64,000 bases of DNA from NCBI GenBank assembly GCA_965229355.1, contig OZ245869.1, positions 2,418,001 through 2,482,000 on the forward strand, in the 5' to 3' direction. Made by a program: the position numbers and the translations under genes. Every line of letters begins with the position of its first letter. The first letter of the stretch is position 1. The notes under the pieces are model-generated. The model ran no database searches. It saw only the letters and a program-made list of their open reading frames with translations, and was not told where the DNA came from. Origin of the DNA: GCA-2737725 sp965229355. GTDB lineage: Bacteria > Pseudomonadota > Alphaproteobacteria > Rhodospirillales > Rhodospirillaceae. This document shows positions 1 to 9,521 of the stretch, one piece after another.

Positions 1-3000
1 AAAGGTTGTGTTGCGCGGCGTCCTGACAAAATCGAAGCCGTCATTGGGCTCAAGAATTTCAACGTACGCTCAACGCCGTCGCCGCCGGTGAACTGCCCTG
101 CGCCACCTGAATTTTTACGGATCGCAAACCGCTCCAGCACAACGGGGTAGCGCCATTCCAGCACTTCAGGGTCGGTGAGGCGCGAGTTTGTCATGTGCGT
201 TTGCACCGCTGACGTGCCGTTGAATGTGGGGCCCGCGCCCGAACCGCCCGCGATGGTTTCGTAGTACTGGTGCTTGGCATCACCGAAAGTGAAATTGTTC
301 ATGGTGCCTTGGCTGGCGGCCAACACACCTAGCGCGCCGTATAACGCGTCACACACGATCTGCGAGGTTTCCACATTGCCTGCGACAACGGCCGCCGGAT
401 GTTTTGGGTCCAACATCGAGCCAGGTGGGATGATCAGTGTGATGGGCCGCATGCAGCCGTCATTTAGCGGAATGTCTTTATCAATCAGCGTGCGGAATAC
501 GTACAGCACAGCAGCGCGACAGATCGAGCGTGGCGCGTTGAAGTTGGTGGGGCGTTGCGATGATGTGTCGGTGAAATCAACTGTCGCTTGCGACTTCTCC
601 TGATCAATCGTCACGCTGACTTCAATAATACTGCCGTCATCCATCGGGCAGGTGCGTGTGCCGGATTTGAGTTTACCAATAGCGCGGCGCACGGCGGCTT
701 CGGCGTAATCCTGCACGTGCCCCATGTAAGCTTGCACGACATCTAGGCCGTACTTGTCGCAGGTGCTCAGCAGTTGTTGCGCGCCGATGGTGGTGGCCGC
801 CGCTTGGGCTTTTAAATCCGCGATATTCTGATCAACGCTGCGCGCCGGATACGCACCTCCAGTCAGAAGTGCGCGAATATCTGCGTCCAAGAACGTGCCG
901 CCACGTACCAGCGCGATGTTATCGAGCAGCACGCCTTCCTGGTCGATGGTGGTGCTGGTCGGGGGCATCGAACCCGGCGTAATGCCGCCGACATCAGAGT
1001 GGTGGCCACGGCAAGCCACATAAAACAGAGGGGCGGCATGGCCTTCGCGCATCACAGGCGTGACGACCGTGATGTCGGGCAAGTGCGTGCCGCCGTTATA
1101 GGGCGCGTTCAGCACATAGGTATCGCCATCACGCATTGTCTGTTGATGCTTCTCGCGTACCGCGCGCACGCTATCGCCCATCGAGCCCAAATGCACCGGC
1201 ATGTGCGGCGCATTGGCAATCAGATTGCCGTTGCCATCAAACACGGCGCACGAGAAATCCAAACGTTCTTTGATATTCACCGAGCGTGCGGTGTTTTGCA
1301 GCACCGAACCCATATGTTCAGCGATGGACATAAAGAGGTTGTTGAAAATCTCAATCATCGCCGGGTCGCGGATGGTTGAGACTTTCTTTTTAATTTCGGT
1401 GCTTGCGTTGCGCGTTAGCACTAGGTGACCATCTGCGATCACGGTCGCTTGCCAGCCTGCTTCCACAACGGTGGTGGCGTTCGCTTCGGCAATCAGTACG
1501 GGGCCAACGATGCGGCAATCTAAAGGCAACGCATCGCGCACATAAATTGGCCACCGGCCATTATGCGTGACGGGCTGAGGGCTCGCGGTTGCGATAGGCG
1601 CAAATGTTGAAGCAGGCAGTGTGCTGGCTTTGGCTTCGGTGACTTCAACTTCAGCGCGTTCGCAGACAATGGTGGGCTTATCTGGCGCAAATCCAAATTT
1701 CTTTGTGTACGCCGCCACAAATCCTGCGCGCATGGTTTCAAGGTCAGACCAGGCCACCGCCAAAGCCGTATCGCTGCCTTCGGCACGGAGATGCAAACGT
1801 TTTGTGACCGTCACAGCGGCACGGCCTATGTCGTGCGCAAGCTCGGTTGTAGTGACGAGGGTCAGCTTCTCCAGCACGCTTTCAATATGCGCTAAGGCTT
1901 CGGTGTTTAACGCACTCTCGATGGTTTGTTGCTTCGTCGCACTTTGACGCGCCAAACCAATACCCAATGCCGACAAAACGCCTGCCAGCGGATGCACAAT
2001 TACCGTGCCGATATCCAACGTTTCAGCAATCAAGCATGCATGCTGCCCGCCAGCGCCGCCAAAGCATGCTAATGCGTGATCGGATATGTCGTGACCTTGT
2101 TCGACTGACACACGCTTGATCGCACGTGCCATATTGTCGACAGCAATGGCGATGAAATCTTCCGCCAATGAGTCTGGCGTGCGCGCGCCGGGCATGCTGG
2201 CCGCAAGCGCTTCGAATTTCTGACGTACAATCTCGGCATCCAATGGCTGATCGCCCTTGGGCCCAAATACATGCGGAAAGAAATCCGGCTGCACTTTACC
2301 GAGCAGCACATTGCAGTCCGTCACCGTCAGTGGCCCGCCTTTGCGGTATGATGCTGGGCCGGGGTGCGAACCCGCTGACTCAGGGCCGACCTTCAAGCGC
2401 AAGCCATCGAAGCTGCAAATGGAACCGCCACCCGCGGCAACGGTGTGAATTTTCATCATCGGCACACGCAAGCGCACACCGGCGACTGTCGTGTCATAGG
2501 CGCGTTCAATCTCGCCAGCGATGTGCGACACATCGGTTGAGGTGCCGCCCATATCGAACCCAACGATATGATGAAACCCGGCTTCGCGCGCAGTTTCGCT
2601 GGCGCCGACAACGCCGCCAGCAGGGCCTGACAATACAGCGTCTTTGCCTTGAAAGCGTTCAGCGCTGGCTAAACCGCCGCTGGACTGCATGAAGTACAGT
2701 TTCGCGTTGTTGGTTTTGGCGGTTAAGCCATCAACATAACGGCGCAACACCGGTGACAAATACGCATCGGCCACAGTGGTATCGCCACGTCCGACAATTT
2801 TCATCACCGGGTTGACGCGGTGCGAGACAGAAATTTGCGAGAAGCCGATTTTGCGTGCGATTTTTTCTAATTGTTGTTCGTGATCGGGGAAGCGGTCTGC
2901 GTGCATCAGCACAATGGCCAGTGATTTAAAGCCATCGGTGTATAGCGCGGCTAACAGATCGGTTGCGTGTTTGATGTCGAAGGGTGCCAGGACCTCGCCA

Positions 3001-3410
3001 TGCGCGGAGACACGGCCCGGAATTTCCACAACCTTTTCATAAAGCATCTCAGGCAGTTTGATGTTCAGATCAAATAGGCGCGGGCGGTGTTGCGTGCCAA
3101 TGCGTAATACATCGCCAAGCCCAGCGGTGGTTGCCAGTGCGGTACGCTCGCCTTTGCGTTCGAGAAGCGCATTCGTCGCGACCGTGGTGCCCACTTTAAT
3201 GGCGCCAACGCGGTGCGCCGGAAACATCTCATCAACTTTCAGATCTAAAAACGCGCGCATGCCGTGCACGGCGGCATCGTCGTAACGACCCGGATCGACC
3301 GACAGCAGTTTCGTGGTCGCAAGCTTGCCTTCGGGCGAAAGTGCCACGATGTCGGTAAACGTACCGCCGCGATCAATCCAAAACTGCCAACCCGCAACGT
3401 GTTGATCCAT
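1..3410 (-). CDS. 5-oxoprolinase / hydantoinase A-B fusion (3' end outside window)
   Basis: ATP-dependent hydrolase of the hydantoinase/oxoprolinase family, which opens 5-oxoproline to glutamate in glutathione-type cycling. The reading frame is open from an ATG at 3410 to the window edge, giving about 1136 residues. The N-terminal half is HyuA-like, with the actin-like nucleotide motif DRGGTFTD at residues 13-20 and a second phosphate-binding stretch GFDMGGTSTDVS. The C-terminal half, from about residue 685 (MIEIFNNLF...), is HyuB-like. Both halves in one chain is the arrangement of full-length 5-oxoprolinases (about 1200 residues), so only the last 60-odd residues should be missing. Hydantoinase and acetone-carboxylase relatives usually split A and B, which makes oxoprolinase the better call; substrate is inferred. 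It is transcribed away from the iron operon. Confidence 0.88.
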   Translation of the reverse strand, partial: MDQHVAGWQFWIDRGGTFTDIVALSPEGKLATTKLLSVDPGRYDDAAVHGMRAFLDLKVDEMFPAHRVGAIKVGTTVATNALLERKGERTALATTAGLGDVLRIGTQHRPRLFDLNIKLPEMLYEKVVEIPGRVSAHGEVLAPFDIKHATDLLAALYTDGFKSLAIVLMHADRFPDHEQQLEKIARKIGFSQISVSHRVNPVMKIVGRGDTTVADAYLSPVLRRYVDGLTAKTNNAKLYFMQSSGGLASAERFQGKDAVLSGPAGGVVGASETAREAGFHHIVGFDMGGTSTDVSHIAGEIERAYDTTVAGVRLRVPMMKIHTVAAGGGSICSFDGLRLKVGPESAGSHPGPASYRKGGPLTVTDCNVLLGKVQPDFFPHVFGPKGDQPLDAEIVRQKFEALAASMPGARTPDSLAEDFIAIAVDNMARAIKRVSVEQGHDISDHALACFGGAGGQHACLIAETLDIGTVIVHPLAGVLSALGIGLARQSATKQQTIESALNTEALAHIESVLEKLTLVTTTELAHDIGRAAVTVTKRLHLRAEGSDTALAVAWSDLETMRAGFVAAYTKKFGFAPDKPTIVCERAEVEVTEAKASTLPASTFAPIATASPQPVTHNGRWPIYVRDALPLDCRIVGPVLIAEANATTVVEAGWQATVIADGHLVLTRNASTEIKKKVSTIRDPAMIEIFNNLFMSIAEHMGSVLQNTARSVNIKERLDFSCAVFDGNGNLIANAPHMPVHLGSMGDSVRAVREKHQQTMRDGDTYVLNAPYNGGTHLPDITVVTPVMREGHAAPLFYVACRGHHSDVGGITPGSMPPTSTTIDQEGVLLDNIALVRGGTFLDADIRALLTGGAYPARSVDQNIADLKAQAAATTIGAQQLLSTCDKYGLDVVQAYMGHVQDYAEAAVRRAIGKLKSGTRTCPMDDGSIIEVSVTIDQEKSQATVDFTDTSSQRPTNFNAPRSICRAAVLYVFRTLIDKDIPLNDGCMRPITLIIPPGSMLDPKHPAAVVAGNVETSQIVCDALYGALGVLAASQGTMNNFTFGDAKHQYYETIAGGSGAGPTFNGTSAVQTHMTNSRLTDPEVLEWRYPVVLERFAIRKNSGGAGQFTGGDGVERTLKFLSPMTASILSGRRATQP

Positions 3411-3602
3411 AGGGGGCCGATCCATCCGCGCTTAAATCCCGACTCGCATTGTCATAAATCGCCAATTCTTCGGTCTGTTTTACACTGGTTTTGCACCGGG
3501 CCGACCCTACACCCAGGGGTTGGGGCAGGCTCTGCCTTTAAGTCTTTGCTTTATATGCTGTTTTCAGCTTCGTCCGGCCTAAAAAAACATTACGAATGTA
3601 AA

Positions 3603-3624
3603 TTGCGAGCCATTCTTAATTGCA
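3603..3624 (+). promoter_or_regulatory. Putative Fur box upstream of feoA
   Basis: An imperfect inverted repeat with outer arms TTGC/GCA and core GAGCCATTCTTAATT resembles Fur-binding sites of the TTGCGAAT-N-ATTCTTAATTGC type. It lies about 80 bp upstream of feoA in an AT-rich stretch of an otherwise gene-free 292-bp gap (3411-3702), and no other such element is visible there. This fits iron-dependent repression of feoABC; binding is inferred from position and similarity only. Confidence 0.6.
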
Positions 3625-3708
3625 CTATATCCATGCCTAATTAAATGCATATGGCGCGCGTCAACTTTGTCTGATGCGAGCTAAGGCAAAAAATAAAGCG
3701 GGTTGGTG

Positions 3709-3954
3709 ATGTCTTCAGAACGGCGCGTTTCGTTAGGGTCGCTCAATGTTGGTGAAACAGGGCGCGTTGTTGCGCTGGGTCGCACAGACCGCCGCTACCG
3801 CGAAAAATTATTGGCGTTTGGCTTAACACCGGGAACGCTCGTTTCTGTTGAACGTGTCGCACCCTTGGGTGATCCGCTTGAATTGCGTGTGCGTGGCTTT
3901 GCGCTCAGCTTGCGTAAAGGCGAAGCCGACGCTGTCACGGTAGAACGGCAATGA
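3709..3954 (+). CDS. feoA: FeoA, ferrous iron transport small SH3-like protein
   Basis: Small cytosolic SH3-fold protein (81 residues from ATG 3709) that assists the FeoB ferrous iron permease. The sequence has the FeoA hallmarks: a G-x-x-G-V-x-x-LG start, a K-L-x-x-F-G-L-x-P-G-T stretch near the middle, and a closing R-G-x-x-L-x-L-R-K-x-E-A. TTG (3703) and GTG (3706) lie in frame just upstream; ATG at 3709 is chosen as the first standard codon, since no strong Shine-Dalgarno sequence separates them. The stop overlaps the feoB start (ATGA), so the two are translationally coupled. A Fur-box-like element sits about 85 bp upstream. Confidence 0.93.
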   Translation: MSSERRVSLGSLNVGETGRVVALGRTDRRYREKLLAFGLTPGTLVSVERVAPLGDPLELRVRGFALSLRKGEADAVTVERQ

Positions 3955-6290
3955 ACGCTGCAACTCCTGAACTGCGTATCGCCATCGCAGGCAATCCGAA
4001 CTGCGGCAAAACGTCGCTGTTCAATGCACTGACTGGTGCCAATCAACGCGTCGGCAATTGGCCGGGTGTGACGGTTGACCGCAAAGAAGGTCAGTTCACG
4101 CATCAAGGCCGCAAAGTCCATGTCGATGACTTGCCGGGCGTCTACTCGCTGGCAGTTGCTGGCGGCAGTTCTATCGATGAACGCATCGCGCGCGATTACA
4201 TCTTGGCGCAGAACGCCGATGTGGTTGTGAATATCCTCGATGCCTCGAATTTAGAGCGCAATTTATATCTCACCACGCAACTGATCGAGATGCGTGTGCC
4301 GATGATCGTGGCGCTGAACATGATGGATGCAGCCCGCAAAAAAGGCCTGACTATCGACTTGAAAGCGCTACAGTCAAAATTAGGCGTGCCTGTGATTGGC
4401 GTCGTTGCCCCCACGGGTGAAGGGCTCGCGGATTTGAAAGCGGCCATTGTCGCAGCTGAAACCCAGCCCCGCATCCCGGATTTGCGCATCGATTTTGCCC
4501 CTGTTGTTGAAACTGAACTGGCCACCTTGGCCGCGATGATGCCCAATAACGGCAGCGCCGATCCGTCTTATGGGCGTTGGGCGGCTGTGAAATTGCTGGA
4601 GGGTGATTCCAGCATCGTGAACAGTTCAACCGCCGAAGCGCGTCAAGCAGCCATGGATGCGCAAGCGCGCATTCTCTCAAGCGCGAATGAAGATGCAGAT
4701 ATTCTGATCGCGGATCGCCGCTTTACGCTCGCCCATGAACTGATAGATGCGGTTGTGCGCCGCGACCGTGAAGTCGGCCGTTCAATCACAGACCGCATTG
4801 ATTCGGTTGTCCTCAATCGCGTGCTGGGAATTCCGATTTTCCTGGCCGTAATGTACCTGATGTTCCTGTTCACCATCGATGTGGGCAGCGCCTTCATTGA
4901 TTTCTTCGATGTGCTGGGCGGCGTGGTGCTGGTAGATGGCTTTGGCCACGTGCTGAAATCCATCGGCACGCCGGATTGGTTGGTGACAATTCTCGCAGGC
5001 GGTGTGGGTGGCGGTATTCAAACCGTGGGTACCTTTATTCCTGTCATTGGCTGCTTGTTCTTGTTCCTCTCGGTCTTGGAAGATTCAGGCTATATGGCGC
5101 GCGCAGCGTTCGTGATGGACCGCTTCATGCGCGCATTGGGGCTTCCGGGTAAGTCGTTCGTGCCGATGATGGTGGGCTTTGGCTGCACCGTGCCGGCCGT
5201 GATGTCCACGCGTACGCTGGACAATCACCGTGACCGCGTTCTAACGGCTGTGATGTCGCACTTTATGTCATGCGGTGCGCGCTTGCCGGTGTATGCCTTG
5301 TTTGCCGCGATCTTCTTTCCGACCGATGGCAAGAACATCGTGTTCATCCTGTATCTCTTGGGGCTCGTCTTTGCCGTAGCGACAGGCTTGCTGCTGAAGA
5401 ACACTGTTTTGTCGGGCCAGTCGGCACCGTTCTTGATGGAACTGCCGCTATACCATCGCCCCACACTGCGCGGTGTGCTGATCCGCACGTGGGAGCGTTT
5501 GAAGGCCTTCATTATGAAGGCTGGCAAGTTCATCATTATGGTGGCCGTGGTGTTGACGTTCTTGAATTCCTGGGGCCGTGATGGCTCGTTCGGCAACGAG
5601 AACACACAGAACTCGGTGTTGGCAGCGGTTGGCGAGAAGTTAATTCCGGTCTTCAAGCCCATGGGCATCCGTGAAGACAATTGGCCCGCTGCGGTGGGTT
5701 TGTTCACGGGCTTGTTTGCCAAAGAAGTTGTCGTCGGTACATTGGATGCGCTTTACACCCAAATGGCTGCCGATGAAGCAGGTGCTGAAGCCAAAGAAGA
5801 CGCGTTCGATTTCTGGGGCGGCGTGGGTGAAGCTTTCGCGACCATTCCAGCAAATCTGGCCGAGTTAGTGGATCGCGTTACCGATCCATTGGGCTTGGAT
5901 GTTGTAACGGGCGGCAACCTTGATGAAGCGGCTGAAAAGCAGGAAGTTAAGCGCGGTACGTTTGATATCATTGCCTCAAAGTTTGATGGCGGCATCGGCG
6001 CCTTCGCCTATCTGATCGCGATCTTGTTGTACTCGCCGTGCATGTCTGCTCTTTCGGCATATTACCGCGAACTCTCGACCGGTTGGACCGCCTTTGTCGC
6101 CATTTACGCGACGTCGTTGGGCTGGGGCTTTGGTGTGCTGACGTACCAAATTGGCACGTTTAACCGCGACCCTGGTACGGCAACGATGTGGATTTCGATT
6201 ATTACCGGGATTATCGCGGTCGGCGTGATGGTGCTGGTGGTGATTGGCCGGCGCGATCAGCGCGCGACGGCCCTCAGTGCAGCCGAGTAA
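3951..6290 (+). CDS. feoB: FeoB, GTP-dependent ferrous iron permease
   Basis: Inner-membrane Fe(II) importer of 779 residues, the usual full length. The N-terminal G domain has G1 GNPNCGKTS (residues 14-22), G3 DLPGVY (about 59-64) and G4 NMMD (about 123-126). A helical GDI-like spacer follows, then a polytopic membrane domain with two Gate-type segments: a GGxIQTVGTFIPVIG stretch with GCTVPAVMSTR, and an LFAKEVVVGTL/YSPCMSALSA repeat containing the conserved Cys. The gene overlaps feoA by four bases and is followed 20 bp later by a FeoC-type gene, giving a complete three-gene Feo operon. Confidence 0.97.
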   Translation: MNAATPELRIAIAGNPNCGKTSLFNALTGANQRVGNWPGVTVDRKEGQFTHQGRKVHVDDLPGVYSLAVAGGSSIDERIARDYILAQNADVVVNILDASNLERNLYLTTQLIEMRVPMIVALNMMDAARKKGLTIDLKALQSKLGVPVIGVVAPTGEGLADLKAAIVAAETQPRIPDLRIDFAPVVETELATLAAMMPNNGSADPSYGRWAAVKLLEGDSSIVNSSTAEARQAAMDAQARILSSANEDADILIADRRFTLAHELIDAVVRRDREVGRSITDRIDSVVLNRVLGIPIFLAVMYLMFLFTIDVGSAFIDFFDVLGGVVLVDGFGHVLKSIGTPDWLVTILAGGVGGGIQTVGTFIPVIGCLFLFLSVLEDSGYMARAAFVMDRFMRALGLPGKSFVPMMVGFGCTVPAVMSTRTLDNHRDRVLTAVMSHFMSCGARLPVYALFAAIFFPTDGKNIVFILYLLGLVFAVATGLLLKNTVLSGQSAPFLMELPLYHRPTLRGVLIRTWERLKAFIMKAGKFIIMVAVVLTFLNSWGRDGSFGNENTQNSVLAAVGEKLIPVFKPMGIREDNWPAAVGLFTGLFAKEVVVGTLDALYTQMAADEAGAEAKEDAFDFWGGVGEAFATIPANLAELVDRVTDPLGLDVVTGGNLDEAAEKQEVKRGTFDIIASKFDGGIGAFAYLIAILLYSPCMSALSAYYRELSTGWTAFVAIYATSLGWGFGVLTYQIGTFNRDPGTATMWISIITGIIAVGVMVLVVIGRRDQRATALSAAE

Positions 6291-6310
6291 ATTGCGAAAG
6301 GTGAAAACAC

Positions 6311-6565
6311 ATGTTGCTCACCGACCTGCGTGATTATCTGTCCGCCCGCAAAAGGGCATCGGTCACGGATTTGGCCAGCCACTTCGGTATGGAAAACCAT
6401 GCTATCGAAGGTTTGCTGGCGTTGTGGATGAACAAAGGCCGTGTCCGCCGCTTAAAGGATCACTTGCCGTGCGGCACTTGCGGTAAGTGCGATTCAGCCG
6501 CGACTGACATTTATGAATGGGTGGGCATTAACGGTTGCCCAGCTCCATCCCATAATCAGAATTAG
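6311..6565 (+). CDS. feoC: FeoC-like winged-helix protein
   Basis: 84-residue protein with an N-terminal winged-helix region (LTDLRDYLSARKRASVTDLASHFGM) and a C-terminal Cys cluster CGTCGKC (C-x2-C-x2-C), followed by D-x-YEW. FeoC proteins of enterobacteria pair the same fold with a Cys-rich wing that can hold an Fe-S cluster, and act on FeoB stability or transport. It lies 20 bp after feoB on the same strand, with AAAGGTG ahead of its ATG. The function is inferred from position and the Cys motif. The next gene is convergent with only 12 bp between them. Confidence 0.85.
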   Translation: MLLTDLRDYLSARKRASVTDLASHFGMENHAIEGLLALWMNKGRVRRLKDHLPCGTCGKCDSAATDIYEWVGINGCPAPSHNQN

Positions 6566-6577
6566 CGTTATGCGAAT

Positions 6578-8221
6578 TTAGCGGTACGCAAACTCGGGCG
6601 CGGTGGAGATCAAGGCCACTAAGCGGCGCAGTTCGTTCTCTTGCGTTTGGAGGCTTGCGCTGCCACTGCCCAGATACGACATAATGCCGTTGCTGTTGCT
6701 GGCCATGGTGCGAAGCGCCGTATAGCCTGCCGTTGAAATCTGATAGCCGATCATGCGGCTAATCCAATCATCCAAAAGTTCTGCGACCGACTTAGTTTGT
6801 AGCGACTCATTGCGCACTGAGACGCTCAATACACCATTGTTCATCGCCGTTAGGGCGTTGTTCCACTGTGTCATCAGGCCGGATGTGCTGAGCCAGTAAT
6901 CGTTCTCGTCTGGCCAGCCGTCGGGCGATCCCCATAAAAACAGCGTATCTTTCGTTGCAGAGAAGGCGGAGTTCATAAACGAGGTGGGGCGAATACGTGA
7001 ATTGGTTACGCGCGCAAACGCGATCATTTTTTCGTAAGGGCGGCGCACTTTCGCAACTGGGCCTTCCCAGATGTAGTGCGAATTCAGAATTGTGCTCAAC
7101 ACTTTCGCAATCTGATCGGGTGCGGTGCGATTATCCAGCCACACTTGTATCGCTTGCGCCGTCAGGTCTTTCGGCGGTGTGTCACCGAAAATGCGCCGCA
7201 TCATCTTGCCGACAATAAACGATGCGGTTTTTTCATGCTGCGAGGCGAGCTCGATAACTTTGTAGCCTTGCGCAATCGCCGCGCTTTGGTCTGCGGCATT
7301 TGTTGTGGGCTGAAAGGGGGCGAGATTGATCCCTAAGAAGTTTCCAGCATTGCGATTGTGGTACGTGGATTCAAACGTGAACTGGCCATTGGCCGCGAGT
7401 GAGCGTGTCGAGTTAATGCGTTGGCCCATTCCGACAGTCCAACCGGACAAAGCACGGCTGGCCTGTAAAATATCCTGATCCGAAAACCCGCGTGAGCTTG
7501 TGCCAGTGGGCTCAGGGCCTGCGCCTGTCCATGGTGGCGGGGTGACACCTAAGTAGGCATCGATGCCCATCGTGTGCAATTCCAGCAATTCACGCGCATA
7601 ATTTTCGTTCGGCGTTGTGGCGCGGCTGACCGCATTGTCGAGGTAAAACAGCATCGCAGTTGAGCGCGCATTGGCTGTCACCAACGCTGTGAAATTGCCC
7701 AACGCGTTGGCGCGGATCACATCACGGTCATACGGCGGCAGCATGAACTGGATCAATTGGCCTTCGCCGGTTGCGACATTGAAGTGGCGGTGCCAGAAGT
7801 CAGCCATGAATTCGCGCACCTGGAATGGGCTGTGCGTGTTGCGGATCCACGTGGCCGCAACGGTTTCTTGCGCGATGCGGGTAATTTCTGCCGACGGCAA
7901 TACACGCAAGCGGTTCACATCGTCGTAAACTTTGTAAAGCTCATCGGCGGTCATATACAAAGTTTGCAGCGGGCGATCTTCATCCACTGCGGCCCAAACG
8001 CCATTCGCGTTATCTTGCGCGCCGTACGTAATGCGCAACGTTGCATCACGCACCATCTGCGCGGTCATGGGGTCATCGCCTGCGGGCGGATTTAATTGCT
8101 CATTGACCCACCCACTCCAGCCCATGCTCCAGACCTTTGCATAGTCCGAAGGGCGCGCGCCGAAGGTGCAGCGGTCCAGTGCGATCAGTTGGGGATTTTT
8201 GGTTTCTGGTGCGAGTGCCAT
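6578..8221 (-). CDS. DUF1800 family protein
   Basis: 547-residue protein of the DUF1800 family, biochemical function unknown. Visible family features are an N-terminal L-x-R-C-T-F-G-A-R-P segment, the WHRHFN stretch and NYARELLELHTMGID, followed by a long D-Q-D-I-L-Q-A-S-R-ALSGWTVG motif. An in-frame GTG lies at 8242, but ATG 8221 is preceded at seven bases by AAAAGG and is the better start. It is the second gene of a pair with the DUF1501 protein upstream. That pair recurs in many bacteria and is thought to act on exported or cell-surface substrates. No signal peptide is evident here, unlike its partner. Confidence 0.87.
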   Translation of the reverse strand: MALAPETKNPQLIALDRCTFGARPSDYAKVWSMGWSGWVNEQLNPPAGDDPMTAQMVRDATLRITYGAQDNANGVWAAVDEDRPLQTLYMTADELYKVYDDVNRLRVLPSAEITRIAQETVAATWIRNTHSPFQVREFMADFWHRHFNVATGEGQLIQFMLPPYDRDVIRANALGNFTALVTANARSTAMLFYLDNAVSRATTPNENYARELLELHTMGIDAYLGVTPPPWTGAGPEPTGTSSRGFSDQDILQASRALSGWTVGMGQRINSTRSLAANGQFTFESTYHNRNAGNFLGINLAPFQPTTNAADQSAAIAQGYKVIELASQHEKTASFIVGKMMRRIFGDTPPKDLTAQAIQVWLDNRTAPDQIAKVLSTILNSHYIWEGPVAKVRRPYEKMIAFARVTNSRIRPTSFMNSAFSATKDTLFLWGSPDGWPDENDYWLSTSGLMTQWNNALTAMNNGVLSVSVRNESLQTKSVAELLDDWISRMIGYQISTAGYTALRTMASNSNGIMSYLGSGSASLQTQENELRRLVALISTAPEFAYR

Positions 8222-8276
8222 AAGGTGCCTTTTCTGAGCCACTTCTTTGCTTCTGCAAATCCTAGGTCATGTTCCG

Positions 8277-9521
8277 CTAGATACTAATAACGCCAGCGTC
8301 GTCGCCGCTCACGATGCCCAGCGGCGCATATTTCACCGTGGGGAAGATTTTATTCAGCGCTTTCGCACCTTGGCGTTTGGCCATCACTTCGCTGACAACC
8401 TGGCGGTAATCAGTTGTGGTGTCCAAGTCGCCATTGAAGAGCTGGTTGGCCGCCAAGCCCGGCCATGTACCGTACATCTTGCCGCCGTTCACGCTGCCGC
8501 CCATCACGAACATCACGCTGCCAGAGCCGTGGTCGGTACCCGCACTGGCGTTTTCACGGAAGCGGCGGCCAAACTCGGTCATGGTGACGATGGTGACGCG
8601 GCTTTGTGAGGCAGCAATTTCACGCCAGAACCCACCCAGCGAGCGGGACAGGTCGCTCATGCGCGTATTCATTTCGCTTAAGATGTTGTTGTGGTGGTCC
8701 CAGCCACCCACATCAACGTGCGCCACTTCAAGGCCGACATTCAGACGGATCAGGGTCGCGAGTGAGCGCAAGGTGTTGGTCAGCGTGCCGCCGGGATAGC
8801 CGTAATTCGCATTGTCTGCTGGCAGTGTGGCCAGATTGGTTTGCACCGTCGTGATCGCATCTAATGTCTGAAGCGATGTGCTGGCATACTTCGTTGTGTT
8901 GCCGGTATTCAGGGCGCGAATAACGTTGGCGTTGTTGGTGCCGCCGCTGACGTTAAAGCCCGATGTGCTGGCAATCGCGACAGCACCGCTATAACCCAGC
9001 AGCGATTCAGGATTGTTTGAGGCCAGCGAAACGGCGCCCAACGTGGTGTGTGTTGTCGTCATCGCCTTTAAGTGGCGTGCGATCCAGCCGTCGGACGGCG
9101 TTGCTTCGTTATGGTTCGCACCCAACTCCATACGCTCTTGGCATTCAAAGTGGCTGCGGTCATCGGTGCGCAAGCCTGCGGCATGCACGATGGCCAGCTT
9201 GCCCGAATCGTAAATTGTTTTTAAATCCGTTGCTTGCGGATGCAGATAAAAGTCCACCCCGCCCAAACTGCCAACGCCAATGCCAGCGCTGGTGCCGGTC
9301 GATTGAATGCGAATGGTTGGGCGATTGCTGATGTAGTTGGCGTCACCGGCGGGTGCGACCATTTGCAAGCCATCGGCCGCGCCACGCAAAAACATGACGA
9401 TCAAAATATCTTTGGTGGGTGCCGCTTGTTGCGCAAACGCGACTTTTAAGCCGGGCGCGATAGTGGCCATCGCGGCGCCAGACGTTGCATTGCGTAAAAT
9501 ATCACGGCGAGACAGATTCAT
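8277..9521 (-). CDS. DUF1501 family protein with Tat signal
   Basis: 414-residue protein. The N terminus LSRRDILRNATSG followed by a hydrophobic stretch ending in AFAQQA is a twin-arginine signal, so the protein should be folded in the cytoplasm and exported. The body matches DUF1501, related to the alkaline phosphatase/sulfatase superfamily: FLRGAADGLQMV near the start, DRSHFECQERME, then HVDVGGWDHH and TEFGRRFREN-x-S-x-GTDHGSGSVMF, with clustered His/Asp that could bind metal. It is upstream of and probably co-transcribed with the DUF1800 gene (55 bp apart). Substrate unknown. Confidence 0.88.
   Translation of the reverse strand: MNLSRRDILRNATSGAAMATIAPGLKVAFAQQAAPTKDILIVMFLRGAADGLQMVAPAGDANYISNRPTIRIQSTGTSAGIGVGSLGGVDFYLHPQATDLKTIYDSGKLAIVHAAGLRTDDRSHFECQERMELGANHNEATPSDGWIARHLKAMTTTHTTLGAVSLASNNPESLLGYSGAVAIASTSGFNVSGGTNNANVIRALNTGNTTKYASTSLQTLDAITTVQTNLATLPADNANYGYPGGTLTNTLRSLATLIRLNVGLEVAHVDVGGWDHHNNILSEMNTRMSDLSRSLGGFWREIAASQSRVTIVTMTEFGRRFRENASAGTDHGSGSVMFVMGGSVNGGKMYGTWPGLAANQLFNGDLDTTTDYRQVVSEVMAKRQGAKALNKIFPTVKYAPLGIVSGDDAGVISI

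Noticed and set aside
2168..2692. 174-codon plus-strand frame rich in Arg/His/Ser
   Set aside because: Antisense shadow of the conserved oxoprolinase gene.
3264..3644. 126-codon plus-strand frame crossing the oxoprolinase start and the Fur box
   Set aside because: It is antisense to the start of the oxoprolinase gene and runs through the regulatory region; no family features.
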